Shown one piece after another: positions 8,017 through 15,249 of a stretch of DNA of 21,969 nucleotides (positions within the stretch are counted from its first letter, which is position 1; each line of letters begins with the position of its first letter). Below the pieces are notes generated by a model. The model was not told the DNA's origin. It ran no database searches and saw nothing but the letters and a program-made list of their open reading frames with translations. The translations under genes and the position numbers were made by a program. This DNA is from a virus: the IMG/VR virus record IMGVR_UViG_3300023219_000049, positions 1 through 21,969 of that record. One strand, 5' to 3'.

Positions 8017-9231
8017 ATGGCAACAAGAACATTTGACCCAGTAGGAGCATTCCAAGGCGCTAGAGGTAGAGCTTTAACAATACAGGCTGCTGAGCAGGAT
8101 ATTGCCGCGCAGCCTATCAGAAACCAACTGGCAGAGCTGAAGCTAGGTCAAGCTCAGGTTGAAGCGCAAAGAGGAACAACCGAGTTCGGTCAAAAGCAAG
8201 CTATTCAGCGAGCCACTATCTTAGGTCAGTCAGCAAAGGCTTTGCGCGGTCTTCCTTTAGAGCAGAGAAATGCGGCTTTTGCTGCTATAGAGCCACAACT
8301 GGAGCAATTTGGAATACCTAGAGGCACATTCAGAGCGGGCCAATTTACTGATGCTAATCTTGATCGGGCTATCGCTGAAGCTCAAGCGTTCATAGGGCAA
8401 CCAGCAGCGGAAGGGGTCACGTTATCCCAAGGGCAAAAAAGATTTGTTGGCGGTCGAGTCATAGCAGAAGTTGCTCCAGCGCCCGCAAAAGCCACACCGT
8501 TGCAACAAAATCTAATAGCGGCAGGATTGATACCAGGAACACCAGCATTCCGAGCGGCAGTATTAAAAGCTACCACTAAGCCAACAACTGTATTACAAAC
8601 AGGAGAAAAAGAAGAAACTAAAGGACTGGCCAAGTTTCGAGTTTCACAATTCAAAACTATCAACGAGACAGCAGAAAAGGCCAACATACTATTAGATAGT
8701 CTAAACCAATTAGATGCTATCGATGTAAAAACGGGCGCGCTTGAGCCTTCCAAGGCTGCCATAGCCGCAGTAATAGAAGGCTTTGGCATTGACGCGAGCT
8801 TGATAGCTAACGCGACAACAGCTCAAGCATTTAACGCCATATCAACCAGGCTTGTTAATGAAGTGCTGAATGCGGCAACCGGCCCGCAAACGGATCAAGA
8901 TGCCGACAGGGCGCGCAAAACAATTGCTAGCTTGGGTGACACCCCAGGAGCGGCAACATTTAAAAACGATTCATTAAGGGCATTAGCATTAAGACAGGTG
9001 GAACAAAGAGATTTCATTGCGGGACAACTAGATTTAGACAAGAATTTATCTGAAGCTAATAAAGCATGGAGAGAATTTAAACGTAAAACCCCTTCGTTAT
9101 CATCAGTTGTCAAAGGTCCAGACGGTTTGCCTATATTCTTTTTTCAATTTAAAGAAAGTGCGAGAATATCAAGGCCTGGTATAAGCGATCAAGAAATTAT
9201 CGATGCATGGAGAGATGTGCATGGCAAATAA
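8017..9231 (+). CDS. Putative ejection / internal virion protein (404 aa)
   Basis: The protein is almost entirely predicted helix, rich in Ala and Gln. It opens with 'DPVGAFQGARGRALTIQAAEQDIAAQPIRNQLAELKLGQAQVEAQRG', an opening shared by many podovirus internal proteins. The central part holds 'GQKRFVGGRVIAEVAPAPAKATPLQQNLIAAGLIPGTPAFRAAVLKATTKP', followed by a long helical C-terminal domain. No signal peptide or catalytic motif is evident. It follows the zipper protein by 23 bases with only a weak Shine-Dalgarno, and overlaps the next gene by 11 bases. I infer that it is the second of three proteins ejected with the DNA. Confidence 0.58.
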   Translation: MATRTFDPVGAFQGARGRALTIQAAEQDIAAQPIRNQLAELKLGQAQVEAQRGTTEFGQKQAIQRATILGQSAKALRGLPLEQRNAAFAAIEPQLEQFGIPRGTFRAGQFTDANLDRAIAEAQAFIGQPAAEGVTLSQGQKRFVGGRVIAEVAPAPAKATPLQQNLIAAGLIPGTPAFRAAVLKATTKPTTVLQTGEKEETKGLAKFRVSQFKTINETAEKANILLDSLNQLDAIDVKTGALEPSKAAIAAVIEGFGIDASLIANATTAQAFNAISTRLVNEVLNAATGPQTDQDADRARKTIASLGDTPGAATFKNDSLRALALRQVEQRDFIAGQLDLDKNLSEANKAWREFKRKTPSLSSVVKGPDGLPIFFFQFKESARISRPGISDQEIIDAWRDVHGK

Positions 9232-11467
9232 AGATGATGATTTGTTTGCTGGATTAACCATAGGAACTAGGAAAGTACCAAATCAACAACAGCAAGCAGC
9301 GACAGCGGCAGGAGTTCCAGAACAAAACGCGGATTTATTTGCGGGCTTAACTATTGGTAACACGCAAATACCAGCGGCAACGCCTGGATTATTGCAGGAA
9401 CCAACACCACCGGGACAGCAATTTCAACCAATAGCACAGCAAAGACAGATTGAACCTGCTACAACTCCATTTCCTGAACAACCAGGAGAAACAAGAGCGG
9501 CACGTGAATTACCAGAAGTTGTTGATAGTGGTATATTGGCCGGTGAAAGCGGGGCTAGAATCGCCGCTATAACGCCAGTGTTGTTAACAACAACAAACCC
9601 TCTTGAGTTCGCTAATATTTTAAAAAGCACATTTCCAGAAAATATCAATTTTCAGACATCACCGGCAGGCGAAATTATTATTGCCAATAATAGGACGGGC
9701 GAAAGAGCTGTAGTCAACCAAGAGGGATTTTCAGCGCAGGACGTTATTCAAGGCTTGGGTTTAATATCTGCTTTCACTCCAGCGGCTAGAGGCGCGGCAT
9801 TAGCAACAGGTGTTGGCGCTCGGGTATTGGCTGGTGGCGCAGGTGCCGGCTTAACCCAAACAGCTATTGAAGGAATTCAAAGTCAGCTTGGCGGAGAACT
9901 TGACCCTGAAGAAATCGCTGTCGCTACTGCATTAGGTGGCGTGGCTGAAACAGTTGTACCAGCGATACAAGCTATTAGGCAATCTCGGAGGGCGGCAGGG
10001 CTAGGAATTGAACGTGCTGAAGTTGCAGCAACAAGAGAGGCCATACGGCCAGCGCAAGAGGCGGTTGAGGCGGTTGAGGCGGTCACAGGGCAGCGGGTCG
10101 GCCTATTCCCCGCACAACAAACACAGGTTCCATCTGAGCTGTTAAAGCAGCGAATACTGCCACAGCTTGATGCAAGTGCAAAGAAAGCAGCATCAGCGCT
10201 AGAAACTCAAAACAAAGAAGTTTTCGATGCTACAGCGACATTAATTAACACTATTGCCCCGGAAGGTTCAATAGTGGGGGCGTCAAAAAAATTTAGGGCA
10301 GCAGCGGATAAATCCATAAGGGCTGCAAGAAAATCAAGAAGCGCAGCAGTTAGACCGCTTTATAATGAAGCATTCAGAGAAGCTAGAGAGCAAGGTTTAG
10401 AGGCTGATTTAAACCCAATAATACAATTTGTTAACGACGAGCTAAAAGGGTTGGTAAAAGATGATCCGGCAGCGGTTGCGCTTAATTCGTTTGTTACACG
10501 ATTGAAAGGTGAGGTTGTGCCAGGAATTCCACCAAGCACCATACTTGATGCGGCAGGCAATCCAATAATACCAGGGACGGCAGCGACAACAAAACCATTA
10601 ACTCTTGAACAGCTTCAAAGCGCTAAACTTACAACTGATGCCAAAATTGATAAAATGGGTGGCATTGTTCCAAGCGCAGCACAAAAAAATGCAAAACGCC
10701 TGTTATCACAAGTTGAGCGAATGTATGTAGATCAACTTGGCGAAATAAGTCCAAAATTTAAAGCGGCCAACGCTGAATTTGCTAGGTTATCCCCTGCAGT
10801 TACAGAACTGGAAGATTCAATATTAGGGCAGGTTGCAAAGGCATCAGATACACAACTTAAAAATATAGCTCAAAAAATATTCGACCCCAAAGCTGGATTA
10901 ACAGATCCAAGTGCAATAGTTAAAGCAAAGAGAGTGATCGATGCGACTGATCCTGATGCGTGGAATAACCTAATGCGCGTTGAAATGAATAGAAGGGTTG
11001 GTGGCTTGGTTCAAATTGCAGAAGATGCAACGGGTGATTTAGTTGGTAATGTGCCCGGTCAGTTAAGATCAGCCTTATTCGGCAACCCGTCACAAAGAAA
11101 AGCTTTGCTATCTGGCATGAATGCAGAACAAAAGAAAAACTTTGGCTACTTAGAAAGTGTGCTCAAGCGCGCAGCATCAGGCAGGGCGGCAGGCTCACCA
11201 ACGGCAGCATTTGGCGAGGCGATCGGAAAACTACGAGGCGTATCCGGTGTAATAAGGGATTTAATCTTTAGACCGTTAAAAACATTAGGTGAGACAGGCG
11301 AGCGTGGTCTATTTGATAGAAACGTATCAGCCTTAACTGACGTAATGTTTGACCCGAGATTTGAACCACAACTTAGACTATTAAGAACATTAAGCCCCGA
11401 CTCGCCTGCGGCCGTAAGAGCTTTTTCACAATTAATCAATACAGCACAAGATAGGGAAAATAAATAA
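9221..11467 (+). CDS. Large ejection / internal virion protein (748 aa)
   Basis: I place the start at ATG 9221, which has GGAGAG 7-8 bases upstream; another ATG at 9203 would add MHGEMC. The N-terminus has two copies of a 'DLFAGLTIG' motif (about residues 7-15 and 36-44). A Gly/Ala hydrophobic segment lies at roughly residues 170-220 (GLISAFTPAARGAALATGVG, LAGGAGAGLTQTAI). A long helical region with many Ala, Lys and Glu runs to the end. Size, position before the tailspike gene and membrane-active segment match a P22 gp16-like ejection protein. I see no lytic transglycosylase signature. Function is inferred. Confidence 0.62.
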   Translation: MANKDDDLFAGLTIGTRKVPNQQQQAATAAGVPEQNADLFAGLTIGNTQIPAATPGLLQEPTPPGQQFQPIAQQRQIEPATTPFPEQPGETRAARELPEVVDSGILAGESGARIAAITPVLLTTTNPLEFANILKSTFPENINFQTSPAGEIIIANNRTGERAVVNQEGFSAQDVIQGLGLISAFTPAARGAALATGVGARVLAGGAGAGLTQTAIEGIQSQLGGELDPEEIAVATALGGVAETVVPAIQAIRQSRRAAGLGIERAEVAATREAIRPAQEAVEAVEAVTGQRVGLFPAQQTQVPSELLKQRILPQLDASAKKAASALETQNKEVFDATATLINTIAPEGSIVGASKKFRAAADKSIRAARKSRSAAVRPLYNEAFREAREQGLEADLNPIIQFVNDELKGLVKDDPAAVALNSFVTRLKGEVVPGIPPSTILDAAGNPIIPGTAATTKPLTLEQLQSAKLTTDAKIDKMGGIVPSAAQKNAKRLLSQVERMYVDQLGEISPKFKAANAEFARLSPAVTELEDSILGQVAKASDTQLKNIAQKIFDPKAGLTDPSAIVKAKRVIDATDPDAWNNLMRVEMNRRVGGLVQIAEDATGDLVGNVPGQLRSALFGNPSQRKALLSGMNAEQKKNFGYLESVLKRAASGRAAGSPTAAFGEAIGKLRGVSGVIRDLIFRPLKTLGETGERGLFDRNVSALTDVMFDPRFEPQLRLLRTLSPDSPAAVRAFSQLINTAQDRENK

Positions 11468-11473
11468 TAGTGT

Positions 11474-11479
11474 TATAAT
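11474..11479 (+). promoter_or_regulatory. Possible -10 element before the tailspike leader
   Basis: A perfect TATAAT lies 7 bases after the stop of the 748-aa gene and just ahead of the structured leader. I see no good -35 hexamer at the normal distance, so it may be a weak or activator-dependent promoter, or chance in A/T-rich sequence. Confidence 0.3.
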
Positions 11480-11482
11480 AAA

Positions 11483-11534
11483 TTGCGGCTAGGGGATACC
11501 CGAAAAGAGAGCATACTCACACTCTCAGCCGCAA
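11483..11534 (+). ncRNA. Three-way-junction RNA in the tailspike leader
   Basis: A perfect 8-bp stem (TTGCGGCT 11483-11490 with AGCCGCAA 11527-11534) encloses two smaller hairpins. One is GGG-GATA-CCC at about 11493-11501; the other is GAGAG (11507-11511) with CTCTC (11522-11526). The result is a compact three-way junction with the single-stranded linker GAAAA. It is followed by AATTTTC, too weak a U-run for a standard terminator. It lies between the ejection gene and the tailspike gene. It could be a leader regulator, an RNA processing site or a weak terminator. It matches no ribozyme core that I could recognise. Confidence 0.5.
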
Positions 11535-11557
11535 ATTTTCTAGTGAGATCATTGGAG

Positions 11558-11581
11558 AATGATTTATAAGAGATAATCATT
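11558..11581 (+). promoter_or_regulatory. Start-site hairpin with 5-codon leader frame
   Basis: AATGATT (11558-11564) and AATCATT (11575-11581) can pair around a 10-base loop containing the likely Shine-Dalgarno AAGAGA of the tailspike gene, whose ATG follows at 11583. The same stretch holds a tiny frame, ATG at 11559 to TAA at 11574-11576 (MIYKR), preceded by TTGGAG. Translation of this mini-frame could open the hairpin. This is a reading of the sequence only. Confidence 0.3.
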
Positions 11582-11582
11582 A

Positions 11583-13784
11583 ATGGCTAGCTTCTCTATT
11601 ATGACCGATGTTCCAAATCCAGTCTTTGATAGTAATGGAGATCCTTTTTCTGGTGCTGTTTTAAAAGCTTTTTTGCCAGGTGGCACAACTAGCACGTCGA
11701 TTGCAATTGATGAAGATGGTGGTAGCCCGCAGGCATCTATAACTTACAACGCGCAAGGTAAGCTAGAGGTTTCAGGTAACGAAATACTTCCATTTATTGA
11801 TAGAAAACATAAGTGGGGCATCTTTGCTAATGCCGCAGACGCAACAGCAAACACGCCATTTTATCAAGGACCATATGACGACGTACCAAAACCAACAGAC
11901 GAAAATGATTTAAATAACAGAGTCGACCGAACTAACCCAGATACGCTAGCAATTGCAATTGCAGACGCAACGCTATTGGTTGGTGATGTTTTACACGTAA
12001 AAGACAGAGGTAATGTGTTTTGGGAAGTGGTCACAAAAGGGACGACACCACTTGTCGATTTGCCGGATACCTTCGGCGTGGTTGCGTCAACCGGGAACAC
12101 AAACTTAGCAATAGCACTGCGAGTTGATGGATGGCTTGATGCTGCCTCTTATGGTTTTATTCCTTCAGGCAATAACACAGCAGCGCTTAGACAGGCATTG
12201 TTAGATTATGGCTATGTATTAGTTCAGCAAAGTGGCGTATATGAAACAGATTCAACAATCGATTTAAGGTTTAAAAAATCATTATATCTATCTAATAACG
12301 TAACAATTAGAAGAACAACAGCGTTGAGCGCTACGGCTGATCCTGTATTCTTCGTGCGAGGTTCATTTTCTGCCATTGTCGGCGAAGGAAGAGATAAAAC
12401 CGCGATAGAAACCGAAAATAAATGTCCCGATGGCGTTGTTAAGTTGGGTTTCGAAGATATGGTAACTGTGCCGACTGGTAATGTTGAGAAGTGTCGATTA
12501 AATGGATTTACGATGAGGGGGCCGACAGCTTTTGGACAGACATCAGGAGCGATAGATGTTGGTTTACATATACCATCACCTGAGCTTGCTACATTCTTTA
12601 ATTACTATCACTCACTCAACGATTTATCAGTAGAGAATGTTAACGTTGGCTATTGGTTTAGAGGGTGGGCTAACGGCATACGGGCCGCTTGGTTATACGG
12701 TGTGAATATCGGCAACACTTCATTGGCTCCTGCTGCAATGATTCATTATAATGGCCCTCTGGACGGTATGATTACCGATACTTTCCTGAATGTATCACCC
12801 GACACTACTGGATTATTAGTTGACAAATTAGACAATACAGCTAATGGCTCGCCACAGGTTATGGTGCCACAATCCAATTCGTTCAAAGGGATTATTACAG
12901 AACAAGGTGGAGCGGCCGCTTTAACACTTGATGTTAAAGATAGCTTGAGAAGTTATTTTGAGATTAGAGATAATTCATCTTTAGGGTTTTCGGTGCATAA
13001 TGATTTCTTTACTGATAATAATATATTATTGGCAGGTCAATCGGCTGGTTTCCCATCAACCAAGGTTACAGAACTTTTTTGTCGCGGTAACGCCTTCTTT
13101 GGTGTCAACAAAAATTCAGTTGATATATCTCAGACCGGCATACAATTGGTTGATCTTGGTTCTAGTGGTTTTACATCTGAACAACAAAATGCACTTTTAC
13201 TTAATAGAAAAATAACCTCTGGTGATATATTACAACTCAGAAAAGATGGAACAGTTGCGGGATCTTTAGGTGAAGCAGCTGCGGATCTTTACATACAGAA
13301 CGTTGGCTCAGGTTTAAGATTCAGTGGTAATAGTAATGAAATTTTCCCTTGTGATGCAACGGGTGGCGTAAGAGATAATTTAATAGCGTGGGGAGCTACG
13401 TTCTCTCGGTTTACGGAGTTTTTCGCTACAAACAACGTGATAAACACATCTGATGAGCGAGAAAAGGAATTCCAAGGTGATTTCTCAGCCAAAGAAAAAG
13501 CCGTGGCATTAAAATTAAAATCCCTGCTAGCTAAATTCAAATGGAATGACTCAATTGAGCGAGAAGAAAAAGGCGGCAAAAAAGCTCGGATTCACATTGG
13601 TATCGGGGCGCAGTCATTAGGTAAAGCATTCGTTGAGGAGGGTTTAAATCCTGGTGATTACGCAATGTTTTGCTATGACGAATGGGACGAAGAAATAACG
13701 GATGGGATTGTAACCGTCGAAGCCGGAAACCGTTATAGCGTTCGACTAGAGCAAGTCAATTCATTCATCATTGCCCACATGTAA
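11583..13784 (+). CDS. Tailspike protein with head-binding domain, beta-helix and S74 chaperone
   Basis: The 733-aa protein has three parts. Residues 1-100 resemble a P22 tailspike head-binding domain ('VPNPVFDSNGDPFSGAVLKAF', 'ASITYNAQGKLEV', 'YQGPYDDVPK'). Residues about 180-600 begin with a pectate-lyase-like entry ('LDAASYGFIPSGNNTAALRQALLDYG') and continue as a repetitive right-handed beta-helix, expected to bind or cleave host surface polysaccharide. The C-terminus, from about 620, is an endosialidase-type intramolecular chaperone (Peptidase S74). 'NTSDEREKEF' provides Ser623-Asp624, the usual self-cleavage site, followed by the helical 'LKLKSLLAKFKW' and 'HIGIGAQSLGKAF' segments. Cleavage would release about 110 residues after trimer folding. 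It is the last gene of the rightward block. Substrate cannot be told. Confidence 0.82.
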   Translation: MASFSIMTDVPNPVFDSNGDPFSGAVLKAFLPGGTTSTSIAIDEDGGSPQASITYNAQGKLEVSGNEILPFIDRKHKWGIFANAADATANTPFYQGPYDDVPKPTDENDLNNRVDRTNPDTLAIAIADATLLVGDVLHVKDRGNVFWEVVTKGTTPLVDLPDTFGVVASTGNTNLAIALRVDGWLDAASYGFIPSGNNTAALRQALLDYGYVLVQQSGVYETDSTIDLRFKKSLYLSNNVTIRRTTALSATADPVFFVRGSFSAIVGEGRDKTAIETENKCPDGVVKLGFEDMVTVPTGNVEKCRLNGFTMRGPTAFGQTSGAIDVGLHIPSPELATFFNYYHSLNDLSVENVNVGYWFRGWANGIRAAWLYGVNIGNTSLAPAAMIHYNGPLDGMITDTFLNVSPDTTGLLVDKLDNTANGSPQVMVPQSNSFKGIITEQGGAAALTLDVKDSLRSYFEIRDNSSLGFSVHNDFFTDNNILLAGQSAGFPSTKVTELFCRGNAFFGVNKNSVDISQTGIQLVDLGSSGFTSEQQNALLLNRKITSGDILQLRKDGTVAGSLGEAAADLYIQNVGSGLRFSGNSNEIFPCDATGGVRDNLIAWGATFSRFTEFFATNNVINTSDEREKEFQGDFSAKEKAVALKLKSLLAKFKWNDSIEREEKGGKKARIHIGIGAQSLGKAFVEEGLNPGDYAMFCYDEWDEEITDGIVTVEAGNRYSVRLEQVNSFIIAHM

Positions 13785-13788
13785 AATA

Positions 13789-13806
13789 AAGCCCCGAGAG
13801 AGGCTT
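13789..13806. terminator. Bidirectional terminator between converging gene blocks
   Basis: AAGCC (13789-13793) pairs with GGCTT (13802-13806) around the loop CCGAGAGA. A/T-rich sequence lies on both sides (AAAATAA before, AATTATTTATTT after). It falls between the tailspike stop and the stop of the converging minus-strand gene. The stem is short, so efficiency may be modest. Confidence 0.5.
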
Positions 13807-13812
13807 AATTAT

Positions 13813-14244
13813 TTATTTAGTGTCAAAGTGTCTAGATATTCCATTTTTTAATACCATGCCATAAAGAAGTTCAACATCGCAGTGTTGGTTAATATTAAAG
13901 AAATCAATCCATTCAATAATTTTCCATAATTCAATAGGTGTCACATCTTCTTTCGGATTCAATATTCTAGTAATGCCGTCAATAGTTAAATAGTAATTTC
14001 TATATACAATAGTTGGCCTATATTCGTATTCCCCAGTAGGCATACCATAAGCCCCATTGATTTCTTGGTATGGATTTAGCGCATCCATTGTTCGGTCGTC
14101 GCTGTTATCAATCGCAGGTTGGCTATTATGCGTATGAGGATGAGGATCACACTCAGGGCAGTAATAACTTTTTTGCGGAGGATCAGTGGCTAACATTCTA
14201 GTGTTATCAACTTTCATTTCTTCATCACATTTATTGCATTTCAT
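13813..14244 (-). CDS. Zinc-ribbon hypothetical protein (143 aa)
   Basis: I choose the ATG at 14244, which has AAGGGG 8 bases upstream, over an ATG at 14307 that has no good Shine-Dalgarno and adds an unrelated 21-residue extension. The product begins MKCNKCDEEMK and has a second pair YYCPEC, so Cys3, Cys6, Cys29 and Cys32 form a four-cysteine zinc ribbon. The rest is acidic with aromatic residues ('RPTIVYRNYYLTIDGITRILNPKEDVTPIELWKIIEWIDFF') and looks like an independent small domain. It is the last gene of the leftward block. I do not recognise the family. Confidence 0.6.
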   Translation of the reverse strand: MKCNKCDEEMKVDNTRMLATDPPQKSYYCPECDPHPHTHNSQPAIDNSDDRTMDALNPYQEINGAYGMPTGEYEYRPTIVYRNYYLTIDGITRILNPKEDVTPIELWKIIEWIDFFNINQHCDVELLYGMVLKNGISRHFDTK

Positions 14245-14307
14245 TTTATTTCCCCTTAATTTCATCAGCTGCGGCCATACATTTCTTACAAGGTTGAAAA
14301 TAACCAT

Positions 14308-14430
14308 CTAGCTTACTAATCTCTTTTGCATGGTTAATGCGGCTAGCGCCCCAGCGTTTCGTATAAACTTACGTCTTGAAGTGTCAACCTCACTATCAAA
14401 TGAGAACATCTTTTTTAACTTGCTAATCAT
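14308..14430 (-). CDS. 40-aa peptide with twin-arginine motif
   Basis: The frame ATG 14430 to TAG 14308 overlaps the ninG stop by 4 bases (ATGA) and has an excellent Shine-Dalgarno (AAGGGGG). The peptide contains SRRKFIRNAGALAALTM (residues 18-34), a canonical twin-arginine pattern (S-R-R-x-F-[LI]-[KR]) followed by a short hydrophobic stretch. It stops 8 residues later, so it lacks a mature domain. In the -1 frame, the sequence continues as an open and protein-like stretch with a CKKC pair that ends at the ribosome binding site of the next gene. See the related finding. Small phage proteins with Tat-like openings are known to me, but their role is not established. Confidence 0.55.
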   Translation of the reverse strand: MISKLKKMFSFDSEVDTSRRKFIRNAGALAALTMQKRLVS

Positions 14431-15050
14431 TTTATCCCCCTTAGTTTTGCGTAGAATCTAGCTCGCTTGTTAAATATTTTCTTGACGCGCTTTAGGTAAT
14501 CGATAGTAAATTTCTTTGGTTTATTATCGCACTCCAATAGCTCAACCCTATCTATCCCGATCCTTTTAACCAATTCGATCCGGTAATCTACAATATTTCC
14601 GGACAAGTACCGGTTGCAGCGTGAGCATTGTAACCAGATATTTATTAGATTAAACCTCAAGTGGCCCGCAGATCCGCGACTTCTAAAATGCCCCGCTTCC
14701 ATTGTGCCGCCGCGCTTTTGTTGTGAAATATTGCTACAGCTAATGCAGCTTTTACCATAGTCACGCATACGAATGTATTTATTAACCGCTGCCTGAGCTT
14801 CTTTGATGTAATCACCAGTGGTTTTTAATCGCTCCTTTGCTTCTCTATGGGCCTTTTTAGCGGCTTTGTTAGCTTTGACTTGTGATTGCTTGAGTTTATT
14901 GATTTGTTGCTGTCGTTGCTTGTTTTGCGTTGCTCTCGCGTAATCCCTAGCATGTTGAATTGAACAGAACCATCCAGTCGGGCACAAAATACCTTTTATT
15001 CGTTCTGAGTATTTCTTGCATTGTGTACATCGTCTGTTTTTATTAGCCAT
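14427..15050 (-). CDS. ninG: NinG/Rap-family recombination protein
   Basis: This 207-aa protein fits the lambda NinG (Rap) family. It has an N-terminal zinc-finger-like region (CTQCKKYS, CPTGWFCS), then a Lys/Gln/Ala-rich coiled stretch (residues 40-75). The family core follows: 'TGDYIKEAQAAVNKYIRMRDYGKSCISC', 'EAGHFRSRGSAGHLRFN', 'QCSRCNRYLSGNIVDYRIELVKRIG' and 'FTIDYLKRVKKIFNKRARFY'. The CxxC, GHxRSRG and CxxCN residues are those of an HNH-like fold. In lambda, this protein promotes recombination through a RecA-linked pathway and acts on branched DNA. It lies between a small HTH gene and the twin-arginine peptide gene, with overlaps on both sides. Confidence 0.87.
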   Translation of the reverse strand: MANKNRRCTQCKKYSERIKGILCPTGWFCSIQHARDYARATQNKQRQQQINKLKQSQVKANKAAKKAHREAKERLKTTGDYIKEAQAAVNKYIRMRDYGKSCISCSNISQQKRGGTMEAGHFRSRGSAGHLRFNLINIWLQCSRCNRYLSGNIVDYRIELVKRIGIDRVELLECDNKPKKFTIDYLKRVKKIFNKRARFYAKLRGIK

Positions 15051-15249
15051 CGTTTAAATTTTCATGGTTCAGTATGCACAGTATTGCTTTTTTATTTACA
15101 GAATTTAGAGGTTTGTCACTATTAAACATTCTTCTAATTGTAGAGATATTAACCCCTAAAGCTTTCGCTAAAGGGGTTTTATAGTTTTCTCCATATTTAT
15201 TTATTAGTTTAGAGATGATCTGTTCTTTCGTGTTCTTGGATAAAATCAA
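15043..15249 (-). CDS. Small helix-turn-helix protein
   Basis: I prefer the TTG at 15249, with GGAGG 6 bases upstream, giving 68 aa; an ATG at 15270 would give 75 aa without a visible Shine-Dalgarno. The product contains 'KTPLAKALGVNISTIRRMFNSDKPLN', a clear helix-turn-helix of Cro/XRE-like type. A final helix, 'NKKAILCILNHEN', follows. It overlaps the end of rsr by about 40 bases and the start of ninG by 8 bases, so it is in the rsr-ninG transcript. It could be a small regulator of this operon or of lysis/late functions. Target sites cannot be assigned. Confidence 0.6.
   Translation of the reverse strand: MILSKNTKEQIISKLINKYGENYKTPLAKALGVNISTIRRMFNSDKPLNSVNKKAILCILNHENLNDG

Noticed and set aside
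11483-11534. Hammerhead or other known self-cleaving ribozyme
   Set aside because: A GAAA-like linker is present, but the CTGANGA core of the hammerhead is absent and I could not fit twister or pistol cores.
14245-14307. ATG at 14307 as start of the zinc-ribbon gene
   Set aside because: It has no good Shine-Dalgarno and adds an extension unlike the rest, whereas ATG 14244 has AAGGGG at ideal spacing and begins directly with the CxxC.
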